Part shown: positions 16,902 through 25,641 of the stretch, piece by piece
How the letters are laid out: the number at the start of each line of letters is the position of its first letter
Position numbering within the stretch: position 1 is the stretch's first letter
Assembly (NCBI RefSeq): GCF_000178155.2
Contig: NZ_ADKM02000066.1
Span: forward strand, 1-64,000
Direction: 5' to 3'
DNA length: 64,000 nucleotides
Source of the DNA: Hominimerdicola alba 8
GTDB lineage: Bacteria > Bacillota > Clostridia > Oscillospirales > Ruminococcaceae
The notes under the pieces: generated by a model
Seen by the model: the letters and a program-made list of their open reading frames with translations, nothing else
Told to the model about the DNA's origin: nothing
Databases searched by the model: none
Made by a program: the position numbers and the translations under genes

Positions 16902-17327
16902 TTGGATTTTCTGATGGGTACATGCAACCAGAGCATGGACGTTAAGGGGCGAATGAGCTTCCCTGTGAAATTCCGTGAGATAATGGGCGAGCGCGTCATC
17001 GTCACAAAAGGCATCGACCACTGTCTGCTGGTGTTCTCACCCGATGCTTTCGGCAGGCTGAATGATAAGTTCCGCGAGATGCCGCTGGCGCAGGGGCGCG
17101 ATATCATAAGGTTCTTCACGGGCAGTGCCGTTGAAGCTGAGGCGGACAAGCAGGGCAGGATACTTATCCCGCAGACCCTGAGGGACTGGGCAGGGCTTGA
17201 AAAGGAAGTTTCTGTCATGGGGCTTGGCGACCGCTGTGAGATATGGGACAGGGCAAAGCTGGAAGAACGTGACAAACAGCTGGACGAAGAGGCACTTCTG
17301 ACGGCTATCGAGGGAGTTGGTATCTGA
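16902..17327 (+). CDS. mraZ: MraZ transcriptional regulator
   Basis: A 141-residue DNA-binding regulator that heads dcw clusters and usually represses them. Two SpoVT/AbrB-like halves are visible: SMDVKGRMSFPVKFREIMG (about 13-31) and EADKQGRILIPQTLRDWAGLEKEVSVMG (about 85-112). I choose the TTG start at 16902 because AGAGGGGTGA sits 6 bp upstream and it gives the usual length; the frame is open 63 bp further, but that would start close to the promoter. Its stop overlaps the rsmH start (TGATG). Confidence 0.93.
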   Translation: MDFLMGTCNQSMDVKGRMSFPVKFREIMGERVIVTKGIDHCLLVFSPDAFGRLNDKFREMPLAQGRDIIRFFTGSAVEAEADKQGRILIPQTLRDWAGLEKEVSVMGLGDRCEIWDRAKLEERDKQLDEEALLTAIEGVGI

Positions 17328-18286
17328 TGGAGTTTCGGCATGTGCCTGTGCTTCTTGAAGAGTGCATCGAGGGGCTGGATATAAAGCCCGACGGCATCTA
17401 CTGCGATGGTACTGCGGGCGGTGCGGGGCATTCTAAAGAGATAGCGAAGCGGCTGACTACAGGTCGGCTGATATCGGTAGACCGCGACCCCGAAGCGGTG
17501 GCTGTTGCCACAGAACGGCTGGCGGGTCTTCCCGCAACAGTGGTGCGCGGCAATTATTCTGAACTGGACGAGATATTTGAACGGCTGGGTCTTTCGGGGG
17601 CTGACGGCATACTGATGGACCTGGGCGTGTCATCGTATCAGCTGGATAATGCGGAAAGGGGCTTTTCTTACCACGCAGATGCTCCGCTGGATATGCGCAT
17701 GAGCAGCGAGGGACTGTCGGCAAGAGATGTGGTCAACGGCTACGATGAAAAGACGCTGGCGCGGATAATATTCGAGTACGGCGAAGAAAAATACTCGCGC
17801 AGTATAGCGCGCAGGATAGTCGAGGCGCGTCAGGTCAGACCCATAGAGACCACGCTGGAACTGGCAGAGATAATAAAGACAGGCGTTCCGCAGAAGGTAA
17901 GGCGTGAGAAAAATCCATGCAAGAAGACATTTCAGGCGATACGCATAGAAGTCAATGCCGAACTGGAACACCTCAGCGTGGCGCTGGACAAGGCATTTGA
18001 CCTGCTGAATGTGGGCGGCAGGCTTTGCATAATAACTTTCCATTCGCTGGAGGACAGGCTGGTGAAACAGCGCTTTCGGGGCTTCTGTCAGGGGTGTGTA
18101 TGCCCGCCTGATTTCCCTGTGTGCGTGTGCGGAAGGACTCCGCGCGGCAGACTGGTCACCAGAAAACCCATCGAACCCACCGAGAGAGAGAATACAGAGA
18201 ACAAGCGTGCGCACAGCGCAAAGCTGAGGATAATAGAGAAGATAAAAGAAGAAAAAGACCCGAACGTCACGGCGGACGGGATATAG
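17327..18286 (+). CDS. rsmH: 16S rRNA (cytosine(1402)-N(4))-methyltransferase
   Basis: A 319-residue SAM-dependent methyltransferase (RsmH/MraW), which modifies C1402 in the ribosomal decoding centre. Seen in order: FRHVPVLLEECIEGL at the start, the SAM loop DGTAGGAGHSKEIAKRL (about 26-42), GILMDLGVSSYQLD (about 98-111), NPCKKTFQAIRIEVN (about 197-211) and IITFHSLEDRLVK (about 238-250). It overlaps mraZ by one base. A GC- and Cys-rich late segment (GFCQGCVCPPDFPVCVCGR) is normal for the family. Confidence 0.96.
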   Translation: MEFRHVPVLLEECIEGLDIKPDGIYCDGTAGGAGHSKEIAKRLTTGRLISVDRDPEAVAVATERLAGLPATVVRGNYSELDEIFERLGLSGADGILMDLGVSSYQLDNAERGFSYHADAPLDMRMSSEGLSARDVVNGYDEKTLARIIFEYGEEKYSRSIARRIVEARQVRPIETTLELAEIIKTGVPQKVRREKNPCKKTFQAIRIEVNAELEHLSVALDKAFDLLNVGGRLCIITFHSLEDRLVKQRFRGFCQGCVCPPDFPVCVCGRTPRGRLVTRKPIEPTERENTENKRAHSAKLRIIEKIKEEKDPNVTADGI

Positions 18287-18383
18287 CCGAAAGGCACTGT
18301 CACGCGGCAGATAACGGACTGCGCGGCGGACGAGAGAAAAAAGTTTGTGTAAAAATTTTCCCGATCTACAGAGGTGTGTATAT

Positions 18384-18899
18384 ATGGTGAAGTATAACGA
18401 TAACGGCAATCTTGCCCATGAACTGGAGATGCCGTATGAGGAAACGGCACAGGAGAGAAACGAAAAAGAAAACGAAACAGTACGCGCAGAGGAAGAGAAG
18501 AAAGCAAAGAAGAAGTCTGCGCCTGCGATGAGCATACCCGCTAAGGTGGCTTGGGGCGTGCTGCTGATAGTGGCGGTGACGCTGATGGGAAGCCTTATCT
18601 ACGGCAGAGTCGAGATATCAAGGCTCTACAATGAAAGGGCAGAACTGGACACCGAACTGACCCGCCTGCAAAATGAGAATCTGAGCATGCAGTCTGAGAT
18701 AGCCGAGCGCATGAACATGACAAAAGTCGAACAGTATGCGCAGTCGGAACTTGGTCTGCAAAAGCTGGACAGATCACAGATAGAATACATAGAGGTCGAA
18801 ACACCGTCGGTGGCTGAGGTGAAGGCTGACGGCGGCGAAGATGCTTTCGCCCGCGTGAAGAGATGGTTCAATTCGCTGGCGGAATATCTGGGACTTTAA
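18384..18899 (+). CDS. FtsL-like division protein
   Basis: A 171-residue bitopic membrane protein. It has an acidic/basic cytoplasmic part (about 1-50), one membrane helix VAWGVLLIVAVTLMGSLIYG (about 55-74), then an extracellular coiled coil (ISRLYNERAELDTELTRLQNENLSMQSEIAERM) and a FtsL/DivIC-type TKVEQYAQSELGLQKLD end. FtsL links DivIB and DivIC to the septal PBP. The position between rsmH and the PBP gene is the classic ftsL place. Start chosen at 18384 after GAGGTG; the upstream ATG at 18345 lacks a site. Confidence 0.82.
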   Translation: MVKYNDNGNLAHELEMPYEETAQERNEKENETVRAEEEKKAKKKSAPAMSIPAKVAWGVLLIVAVTLMGSLIYGRVEISRLYNERAELDTELTRLQNENLSMQSEIAERMNMTKVEQYAQSELGLQKLDRSQIEYIEVETPSVAEVKADGGEDAFARVKRWFNSLAEYLGL

Positions 18900-19165
18900 A
18901 ACATAAACTATAGAAGAAAGTTAAGTGCGGGGGACTCGTCCGCGCGGATAAACAGCAGTCGGGGCGGAGCGCTCTGAGGGCTGTTCTGCGGGAGTTTTCG
19001 GGCGTGCCCGAAGCGCTTGGCTTTCTTGTTCTATGCTTTAGCCGCGATCGTCACGCCTGCGGACGGCACGGAAAATCCGGATAACGCAGTCGGCACGTCG
19101 GCAGACCCGATATTTCGGGGAGGTCGGCGGCGTGCTGTGTTGTAAATAAGGAAAGTTTTTATCGG
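18900..19165 (+). other. structured intergenic segment between ftsL-like and PBP genes
   Basis: About 270 bp without a gene. It holds a perfect short hairpin TTCGGGC/GCCCGAA (about 18997-19012) and partly complementary outer arms (ACTATAGAAGAAAG near 18907 and CTTTCTTGTTCTATG near 19021). No promoter of good quality is seen. It may be a folded RNA spacer or a worn repeat. Confidence 0.4.
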
Positions 19166-19182
19166 ACGGAGGAATGCTTTTA

Positions 19183-21516
19183 ATGACCGATAAGCCGAGT
19201 CTTAAAATGAAAACAAGGCTGACCATATGGCTGTGCCTGCCTGTGCTGGCGATACTCGTATACATGATATGGGGCATATGGAAAGTTTCAATAAAAGAGG
19301 GCGAAAAGTGGCGGGAACTGGCAAGCTCGCAGCAGCTCAAATCCACAGTGGTGACGGCTTCGCGCGGAAATATGTACGATGCGAAAGGCAATGTGCTGGC
19401 GCAGAGCGCAACAGTATACAAGATATACGTTGACCCCGTGATGCTCGAACAGCAGTGCAAGCTGAGAGATAAGCGCATCGATGACCTGAAAGCGGCGATA
19501 GCCAAAGAGAAAGACCCCGATACGCTGGCAAAGTATCAGGAGGAACTGCTGAATGCCAAGACAAGTACCCAGACCTTTGACGAACTGGCTGACTTCATCG
19601 CACAGAAACTCAATATGGATATCGCAGATGTACGCGCCAAGCTGGGCAATACCGCGAGCCAGTATATCGTTTTGCAGGAGGAGATAGAGAAGACCCTCCG
19701 TGATGAGATAGAAGCCAAACTGACCGAACTGCATGTAGACGGCATAAGGGGCGAGCCCCAGACAAAGAGGGTCTACCCGCAGGAGTCGCTGGCGGCGCAT
19801 ATACTGGGCTACATCAATGCCGAAAATGACGGCGTTTACGGTCTTGAAGCCTATTATGACGACTACCTCAAGGGCGTTGACGGCAGAGTCATAACCGCTA
19901 AGGACAAGGACGGCAAGGACATTCCCTACCGCTATAAGCAAAGCTATGATGTGCAGAACGGCAACGACCTCAACCTGAACATCGACATAAACATACAGTA
20001 CATGCTCGAAAAAGGTCTTCAGGAGGCGTATGAGAAAAACCTGCCCACCGACAGGGTGTGCGGCATTATCATGGATCCGAAGACAGGGCGCATATACGCT
20101 GAGGCTACTGCCTACAGCTATGACCCCAATGACCCTTCGGTGATATCGGATCAGCAGGTGGCTGCTGATCTGGCGGCACTTAAAAATACCGACAAGTATG
20201 AAACTGCAAGGCAGGACGCATGGAGCGTCCAGTGGAAGGACAAGTGCGTATCGGAACTGTATTTTCCCGGTTCGGTATTCAAGATAATCACAGGTTCGGC
20301 GGCGCTGGAAGAAAAAGCTATCACTATGGAGGATACTTTCACCTGCAACAGCCATATAACCGTTGAGGACAGAGATATCTCCTGCTGGACTACAGGCGAT
20401 CACGGTTCGCAGAATCTGGCGGAAGCTATGGCGAACTCCTGCAACCCCGCGTTCGTGCAGATAGGTCTTAAGCTGGGGGCTGACAAGTTCGTAAAGTACT
20501 TTGACGGCTTCGGCTACAACGAACTGACAGGCATCGACCTGCCCGGCGAAGTCAATTCTTACAACATACATGTACTCAACTGGCTGGGTCCTGTCGAACT
20601 GGCGACATCGGCATTCGGTCAGACCAACAAGGTAACACCGATACAGATGATAACCGCTGTGGCGGCATCGATAAACGGCGGCTACGTGCTCACGCCCCGC
20701 GTGGTGGACACTGTCACCGACCAGAACGGCAATATCGTCAAGAAAAATGAGAAAGAAGTAAAAAGGCAGATAATCTCTGAGGAAACTTCGGCACAGATGC
20801 GCGAGATACTCAAAGGCGTCGTTGAAACGAACAAGAGTTCAAACTGCTATATACCCGGCTACAGCATCGGCGGAAAATCGGGTACTTCGCAGAAGCTGGA
20901 CGAAAACGTAAAGGGCGATACATATGTGGGTTCCTACTGCGCTTTCGCACCTGCTGAAGACCCGCAGGTCATCATGCTGGTAATGGTAGACCACCCCACA
21001 GGTGAAGAGTTCTACGGAAGCCAGGTGGCGGCACCTATCTGTCAGGAAGTGCTGGCGGAAGTACTGCCTTACATGGGTCTGTTCCCCAACTACACAGAAG
21101 AAGAATTGCAGACTGTTTCGATAAATGTGCCGAACGTTCAGTACTACACTGTCGAAGAGGCGCAGAAGACCCTTGAAGAACTTGGCTTCGTGGTCAAGAT
21201 AAAGGGCGAGGGCGAAACGGTGCTGAGGCAGATGCCTGCGGCAGTCAAGATAGAACACGGCGGCTCGGTGGTGCTGTATACCGACCAGAGAGCTGAGGTA
21301 GAAAAGGTAACAGTGCCCAGCATACAGGGGCTTACAAGACAGCAGGCTAAGGCAACGCTTGACATGTATGGTCTTAACCTCATCGCTGAGGGCACAGCGG
21401 CTTCGGAAGAAGGCAGTTATGCGGCGGGCGACCAGAGTTACGAGGCGGGTACCAGCGTACCGCTCGGCACAGCGGTCACGGTGACATTCTCACCGAACGG
21501 CATAGCTTCGCAGTAA
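19183..21516 (+). CDS. septal penicillin-binding protein with two PASTA domains (FtsI/SpoVD type)
   Basis: A class B transpeptidase that cross-links septal peptidoglycan. With the start at 19183 (GGAGG 9 bp upstream; the ATG at 19174 is too close) it has 777 residues. One membrane helix (about 11-33) comes first, then a PBP dimer domain with RGNMYDAKGNVLA, then the transpeptidase with SVFK (SxxK), SCN (SxN, in AMANSCNPAF) and KSGT (KTG-like). Two C-terminal PASTA domains (about 640-705 and 706-775) bind cell-wall fragments or lipid II. PASTA pairs are seen in both PbpB (division) and SpoVD (sporulation), so which role it has is open; the dcw position fits division. Confidence 0.93.
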   Translation: MTDKPSLKMKTRLTIWLCLPVLAILVYMIWGIWKVSIKEGEKWRELASSQQLKSTVVTASRGNMYDAKGNVLAQSATVYKIYVDPVMLEQQCKLRDKRIDDLKAAIAKEKDPDTLAKYQEELLNAKTSTQTFDELADFIAQKLNMDIADVRAKLGNTASQYIVLQEEIEKTLRDEIEAKLTELHVDGIRGEPQTKRVYPQESLAAHILGYINAENDGVYGLEAYYDDYLKGVDGRVITAKDKDGKDIPYRYKQSYDVQNGNDLNLNIDINIQYMLEKGLQEAYEKNLPTDRVCGIIMDPKTGRIYAEATAYSYDPNDPSVISDQQVAADLAALKNTDKYETARQDAWSVQWKDKCVSELYFPGSVFKIITGSAALEEKAITMEDTFTCNSHITVEDRDISCWTTGDHGSQNLAEAMANSCNPAFVQIGLKLGADKFVKYFDGFGYNELTGIDLPGEVNSYNIHVLNWLGPVELATSAFGQTNKVTPIQMITAVAASINGGYVLTPRVVDTVTDQNGNIVKKNEKEVKRQIISEETSAQMREILKGVVETNKSSNCYIPGYSIGGKSGTSQKLDENVKGDTYVGSYCAFAPAEDPQVIMLVMVDHPTGEEFYGSQVAAPICQEVLAEVLPYMGLFPNYTEEELQTVSINVPNVQYYTVEEAQKTLEELGFVVKIKGEGETVLRQMPAAVKIEHGGSVVLYTDQRAEVEKVTVPSIQGLTRQQAKATLDMYGLNLIAEGTAASEEGSYAAGDQSYEAGTSVPLGTAVTVTFSPNGIASQ

Positions 21517-21609
21517 GCGGCTCCGGCGTGATGACATGGAAAAGTAAAATGTGTAACATCGGCTGACGGCGGGGGCTGTCGGCGTGAGAAAATGATAGGG
21601 AATGGTTTT

Positions 21610-23046
21610 ATGAAACTTTATGAGTTGATAAAGGGCGTGGCTGAAACTTCACTGCCCGATATGGAGATAAGCGGCATAACTTCCGACACAAGGGCGGAAG
21701 TCAAGGCGGGCGGAATGTTCGTCTGCATAAAGGGCAAGACCTTTGACGGGCATGATGCGGCACAGCAGATGCTCGACAAGGGCTGTGCTGTGGTAGTCTG
21801 TGAGAGGGACTTAGGTCTTGAAAGACAGATAGTGGTGAGCGATACAAGGGCGGCTTTCCCGATGCTGTGCGCGGCATGGTTCGGTCACCCCGAAAGGGAA
21901 CTGGAACTGATAGGCGTTACAGGCACAAACGGCAAGACCACCATCACCACCGTCATAAAGAAGGTGCTGAGCGGCTTCGGGTGCAAGGTGGGACTTATAG
22001 GCACCTGCCAGAACGAGATAGGCGAGGAGATAATACCCACCGCGAGGACGACTCCCGAACCCTATGACCTGTTTGAACTGTTCCGCAGAATGGCTGACGC
22101 GGGCTGTAAGTACACGGTGATGGAAGTTTCCTCACAGGGGCTTGAACAGAAGAGAGTGCAGGGCTGTCATTTCAAGGTGGGCGTGTTCACCAACCTGACA
22201 CAGGATCACCTCGATGTTCACGGCACGATGGAGAACTACTATCAGGCGAAGAAAATGCTGTTCGATATATCCGACAGCGCTATAATCAATATAGATGACG
22301 AGTACGGCAGGCGCTATGCTAAGGAGATACCCTGTCCGTATAAGAGTTATTCGGTGAACGGCAGTGCAGACTTCATGGCGCAGGACGTTATGCTGGGCAC
22401 TGCGGGGGTAAAGTATGTCTTCGATGACGGCAGGGTGAAGAAGAATGTCAGCTTCAACATGCCGGGACTGTTCAATGTGTCAAACTCGCTGGCGGTCATC
22501 GCCTGCATGGAGGTGCTGGGCTATACGCCATGTCAGACCATCAGGGAGTTCGAGAAGATACAGGGCGTTCGCGGCAGGGCTGAGATAGTTCCCACAGGTC
22601 GTGATTTCACGGTGATATGCGACTACGCACATACTCCCGATGCGCTGATAAACGTGCTCTCAGCCATAAAGGAGGGCGCGAAGGGCAAGGTGAAATGCCT
22701 CTTCGGGTGCGGCGGCAACCGCGACCGCACAAAGCGTGCGCCGATGGCGGCTGCGGCAGCTGAACACGCGGACTTCCTGATAGTTACATCGGATAACCCG
22801 CGCAATGAAGACCCCGATGAGATAATCAACGATGTGATGGAGGGTCTTAAGGGCAAGGATACGCCTTATGTGCGCATAACCGACAGGCGCGAAGCGATAC
22901 ACTGGGCGGTGAAGAACGCCGAAAAAGACGACATTATCGTGCTGGCAGGCAAGGGTCATGAGGATTACCAGATACTTGCAGGCGGCGTGAAGATACATTT
23001 TGACGAGCGCGAGGTAGTTGCAGAAGCGCTCAGAGAACTTGAATAA
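21610..23046 (+). CDS. murE: UDP-N-acetylmuramoyl-L-alanyl-D-glutamate--2,6-diaminopimelate ligase
   Basis: Adds the third residue to the peptidoglycan stem peptide, using ATP. The 478 residues show ISGITSDTRAEVKAGGMFVCIKG at the start, the ATP loop GVTGTNGKTT (about 104-113), the TTPEPYDL segment for the UDP-MurNAc substrate, and SDNPRNEDP (about 398-406). DNPR is the signature for meso-diaminopimelate rather than lysine, so a DAP-type wall is predicted. Start taken at 21610 (MKLYELIKG) as in the family; an in-frame start at 21592 is less likely. murF follows after 60 bp. Confidence 0.96.
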   Translation: MKLYELIKGVAETSLPDMEISGITSDTRAEVKAGGMFVCIKGKTFDGHDAAQQMLDKGCAVVVCERDLGLERQIVVSDTRAAFPMLCAAWFGHPERELELIGVTGTNGKTTITTVIKKVLSGFGCKVGLIGTCQNEIGEEIIPTARTTPEPYDLFELFRRMADAGCKYTVMEVSSQGLEQKRVQGCHFKVGVFTNLTQDHLDVHGTMENYYQAKKMLFDISDSAIINIDDEYGRRYAKEIPCPYKSYSVNGSADFMAQDVMLGTAGVKYVFDDGRVKKNVSFNMPGLFNVSNSLAVIACMEVLGYTPCQTIREFEKIQGVRGRAEIVPTGRDFTVICDYAHTPDALINVLSAIKEGAKGKVKCLFGCGGNRDRTKRAPMAAAAAEHADFLIVTSDNPRNEDPDEIINDVMEGLKGKDTPYVRITDRREAIHWAVKNAEKDDIIVLAGKGHEDYQILAGGVKIHFDEREVVAEALRELE

Positions 23047-23106
23047 AGGACTTCACGGCAAAATGGAGGAAGTTCTGAAGTAAGGACAGCAAAGGGTGGT
23101 TTAGCA

Positions 23107-24471
23107 ATGGAAAAATTGATGCTTTCAGAGATAATACAGGCGGTGCGCGGCAGTTACGGCTATCCCGCTGATGTGGAGGTGAAAGATATCTCCACCGATA
23201 CAAGGACGATAACCGAAGGTTCACTGTTCATAGCGCTGAAAGGTGCTAACTTTGACGGACACGACTTCGCGGCGCAGGCTATGGAGGCAGGTGCGGTGGC
23301 TGTTGTGACCGAAAGACCTGTAGACGGCGCAAGATGCCTGATAGTCGATTCGACTTCGCAGGCACTTCTTGATGCGGCTTCATATTACAGGAGCAGATTT
23401 GATATACCGCTGGTGGGCATCACGGGCAGTGTGGGCAAGACCACCACTAAGGAAATGATATGGTCGGTGATGTCAAAGGGCTTCAAGACCCTGAAAACAG
23501 AGGCGAACCACAACAACGAGGTCGGCATGCCGAAAACTCTGCTGGAACTTGACAGCACCCATCAGGCGGCTGTCATAGAGATGGGCATGAACCACAAGGG
23601 CGAGATATCGAGAATGTCTACCAGCTGTAAGCCGACTGTCTGCGTGATAACCAACATCGGCGTTTCGCATATAGAAAATCTCGGTTCGCAGGAGGGCATA
23701 CTCAAAGCCAAAATGGAGATACTCGACGGTGCTTCGGCAGATGCGCCGCTGATACTCTCGCGCGATGACAGGATACTCTCAAAGGTGCAGGTCTACGGCG
23801 ACAGAAAGATATGGTACTACTCGGTATCGAAAAAGGACAGCGATGTGTACGCTTCCGATATCGCCGCTGACAGCAAGGGCATCAGTTTCACGATACACTA
23901 TGCCCGCGAGAAACTGCCCGCAAGGATAAACTGTCTGGGCGAACACAATGTCAAGAACGCGCTGGCGGCTTTCTGCGTGGGCGCGGCACTGGGCATGGAC
24001 AATGCCGATATCATCGCGGGTCTGGCTGATTTCAGACCTGAGGGCATGAGGCAGAACATCATAGAAGAGAACGGCGTGACCTATATACTCGACTGCTATA
24101 ACGCCGCTCCCGATTCGATGAAAGCAAGTCTTTCGGTGCTGGGGCAGGTTTCCGTAAGGGGCAGGCGCATAGCTGTGCTGGGGGATATGCTGGAACTTGG
24201 CAAGGGTTCGACAAGATACCACCGCACTGTGGGCGAGTATGTCAAAAACTCAAAGACCGATATACTGCTCTGCTTCGGCAAAAATTCAAATTACTATATA
24301 GAGGGCGCATGCGACAAGGGCTTCGACCGCGCAAATACAGCACACTTTGACAGCAGGGAAGAACTTGCCGAACACCTCAAAGGCATTTTGAAGGAGGGCG
24401 ATGCGGTGCTGTTCAAGGGCAGCCGCGGCATGAAGCTGGAGGAAGTCTACGAGGCGATAAAACAGGCGTGA
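23107..24471 (+). CDS. murF: UDP-N-acetylmuramoyl-tripeptide--D-alanyl-D-alanine ligase
   Basis: Adds D-Ala-D-Ala to complete the UDP-MurNAc-pentapeptide. The 454 residues hold STDTRTITEGSLFIALKGANFDGHDF at the start, the ATP loop GITGSVGKTTTKE (about 102-114), EANHNNEVGMPKTLL (about 133-147), EMGMNHKGEI (about 160-169) and the late VLGDMLELG and KGSRGMKLEEV motifs. Ribosome site GGGTGG precedes the start. Its stop overlaps the GTG start of the mraY-like gene (GTGA), which implies coupled translation. Confidence 0.96.
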   Translation: MEKLMLSEIIQAVRGSYGYPADVEVKDISTDTRTITEGSLFIALKGANFDGHDFAAQAMEAGAVAVVTERPVDGARCLIVDSTSQALLDAASYYRSRFDIPLVGITGSVGKTTTKEMIWSVMSKGFKTLKTEANHNNEVGMPKTLLELDSTHQAAVIEMGMNHKGEISRMSTSCKPTVCVITNIGVSHIENLGSQEGILKAKMEILDGASADAPLILSRDDRILSKVQVYGDRKIWYYSVSKKDSDVYASDIAADSKGISFTIHYAREKLPARINCLGEHNVKNALAAFCVGAALGMDNADIIAGLADFRPEGMRQNIIEENGVTYILDCYNAAPDSMKASLSVLGQVSVRGRRIAVLGDMLELGKGSTRYHRTVGEYVKNSKTDILLCFGKNSNYYIEGACDKGFDRANTAHFDSREELAEHLKGILKEGDAVLFKGSRGMKLEEVYEAIKQA

Positions 24472-25484
24472 AGCTGACCTTTATAATATTTGCTTTACAG
24501 CTGGCTGTCGGGGGAATGCTCGGACGGCTGGCGATACCTGTTTTCAGGAAGATGAAAACGGGCAAGTTTGAAGTTTACATCGGTGACCGCTTCGGGCAGG
24601 ATAATTCCGAACCGCGCGGCGGCGGCGCTGTGATGTTTCTGTCGCTGATATTCGCCTGTTTTGCGGGCGCGGCGGCTGAGGGTCTTGGTGCGGCTGACCT
24701 GCGGGGCATAGTCGGCTTTGTGATGTACACGGGTCTTATGACGGCGGTCGGTCTTGCTGAGGACTATGACCGCGATGTGCGTGGCGGCATCGGTATGAAG
24801 AGCCGTTACCGCGTGGCGGTGAAGCTGGTGGTCAGCGCGGGTTTTGTGGCGCTGATGGGGCTTTTCGGCTATGACTGTGGTGTGGTGCTCCTGCCTTTTC
24901 GGTGGGGGTATATAGACCTTTCCTGGGCGTGCATACCGCTGAATGCGATAATAATGACGGTGCTGATAACAGCTGTGGAGATAACAGACTGTCAGCGCGG
25001 CATACACGACACGGGCATCGACGGGCTTTGCGCTATGGTGATGTTCGTGGGCTTTTTAGGGCTTTTCGCCGCCTTCGGTGACGGCAGGCGGGAACTTGTG
25101 AGACTCATTAGCCTCTGCGCGGCGGGAAGCTGTGCGGGCTATCTTATATGGGGGCTGAAACCCTCAAAGCTGTACACGGGGCAGTCGGGCGGAATGTTTC
25201 TGGGCAGTGCGATGTGCGGGATAATGGTGCTTTCGGGACTTCACGGCGCTGTGATGTTCAGCTGTGCCGCCGCCGTCATGGAACTTGCTGTGCATCTGCT
25301 TCAGAGGGCGGTATTTGTGGGAAAAAAGAAGCTGTTGTTCAAGGGCGCAACGCTCCATGAGCACCTGAGGAACATCGGGTGGACGGAGAGCCGCATAATG
25401 GCAGTGTTCGCGGCGGCGCAGGCGGTGTTCTGCATCGGGGCGGCGGCTTACAGCATATACGAATCGAAACTCGCTGTCGGCTGA
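24468..25484 (+). CDS. mraY: divergent MraY-like phospho-MurNAc-pentapeptide transferase
   Basis: MraY moves phospho-MurNAc-pentapeptide onto undecaprenyl phosphate to make lipid I. This 338-residue protein has about ten membrane segments and sits in the mraY place after murF, with a GTG start overlapping the murF stop. Segments align with the family, but catalytic motifs are altered: the DD pair reads GLAEDYDRD, the NxTDGxDGLA motif reads ITDCQRGIHDTGIDGLCA, the GDTGS motif reads YTGQSGGMFLGS, and the HHH motif reads GATLHEHLRNIGW. IGDRFGQD, corresponding to the family's (V)RDDGPQ region, is also changed. It may be a diverged active enzyme or one with a new role. No second copy is in the window. 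Confidence 0.72.
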   Translation: MKLTFIIFALQLAVGGMLGRLAIPVFRKMKTGKFEVYIGDRFGQDNSEPRGGGAVMFLSLIFACFAGAAAEGLGAADLRGIVGFVMYTGLMTAVGLAEDYDRDVRGGIGMKSRYRVAVKLVVSAGFVALMGLFGYDCGVVLLPFRWGYIDLSWACIPLNAIIMTVLITAVEITDCQRGIHDTGIDGLCAMVMFVGFLGLFAAFGDGRRELVRLISLCAAGSCAGYLIWGLKPSKLYTGQSGGMFLGSAMCGIMVLSGLHGAVMFSCAAAVMELAVHLLQRAVFVGKKKLLFKGATLHEHLRNIGWTESRIMAVFAAAQAVFCIGAAAYSIYESKLAVG

Positions 25485-25513
25485 CAGGGGCGGCAATATT
25501 ACCTCACCAAAGA

Positions 25514-25606
25514 TATGACCATATAACGATACGGCTATAGATATACGCCGACCACTTTATGTTTTGTAAGACCGCTGTTTTTTGTGGTGAGCCAGCGGGA
25601 TGACCA
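25514..25606 (-). mobile_element. MITE-2 copy 4 (degenerate)
   Basis: Begins TATGACC and ends GCCAGCGGGATGACCA, matching the inverted MITE-2 ends with several changes; the middle keeps GACCGCTGTTTTTTGTGG. It lies between the mraY-like gene and ftsW, 35 bp before the ftsW start. Confidence 0.6.
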
Positions 25607-25641
25607 CTTATAACAAATGCTTTATCGGAGGGACAGCATTA

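Noticed and set aside
19288-20571. A 427-codon minus-strand frame within the PBP gene
   Set aside because: It is the antisense of a coding region with full PBP motifs; no ribosome site or promoter is seen for it.
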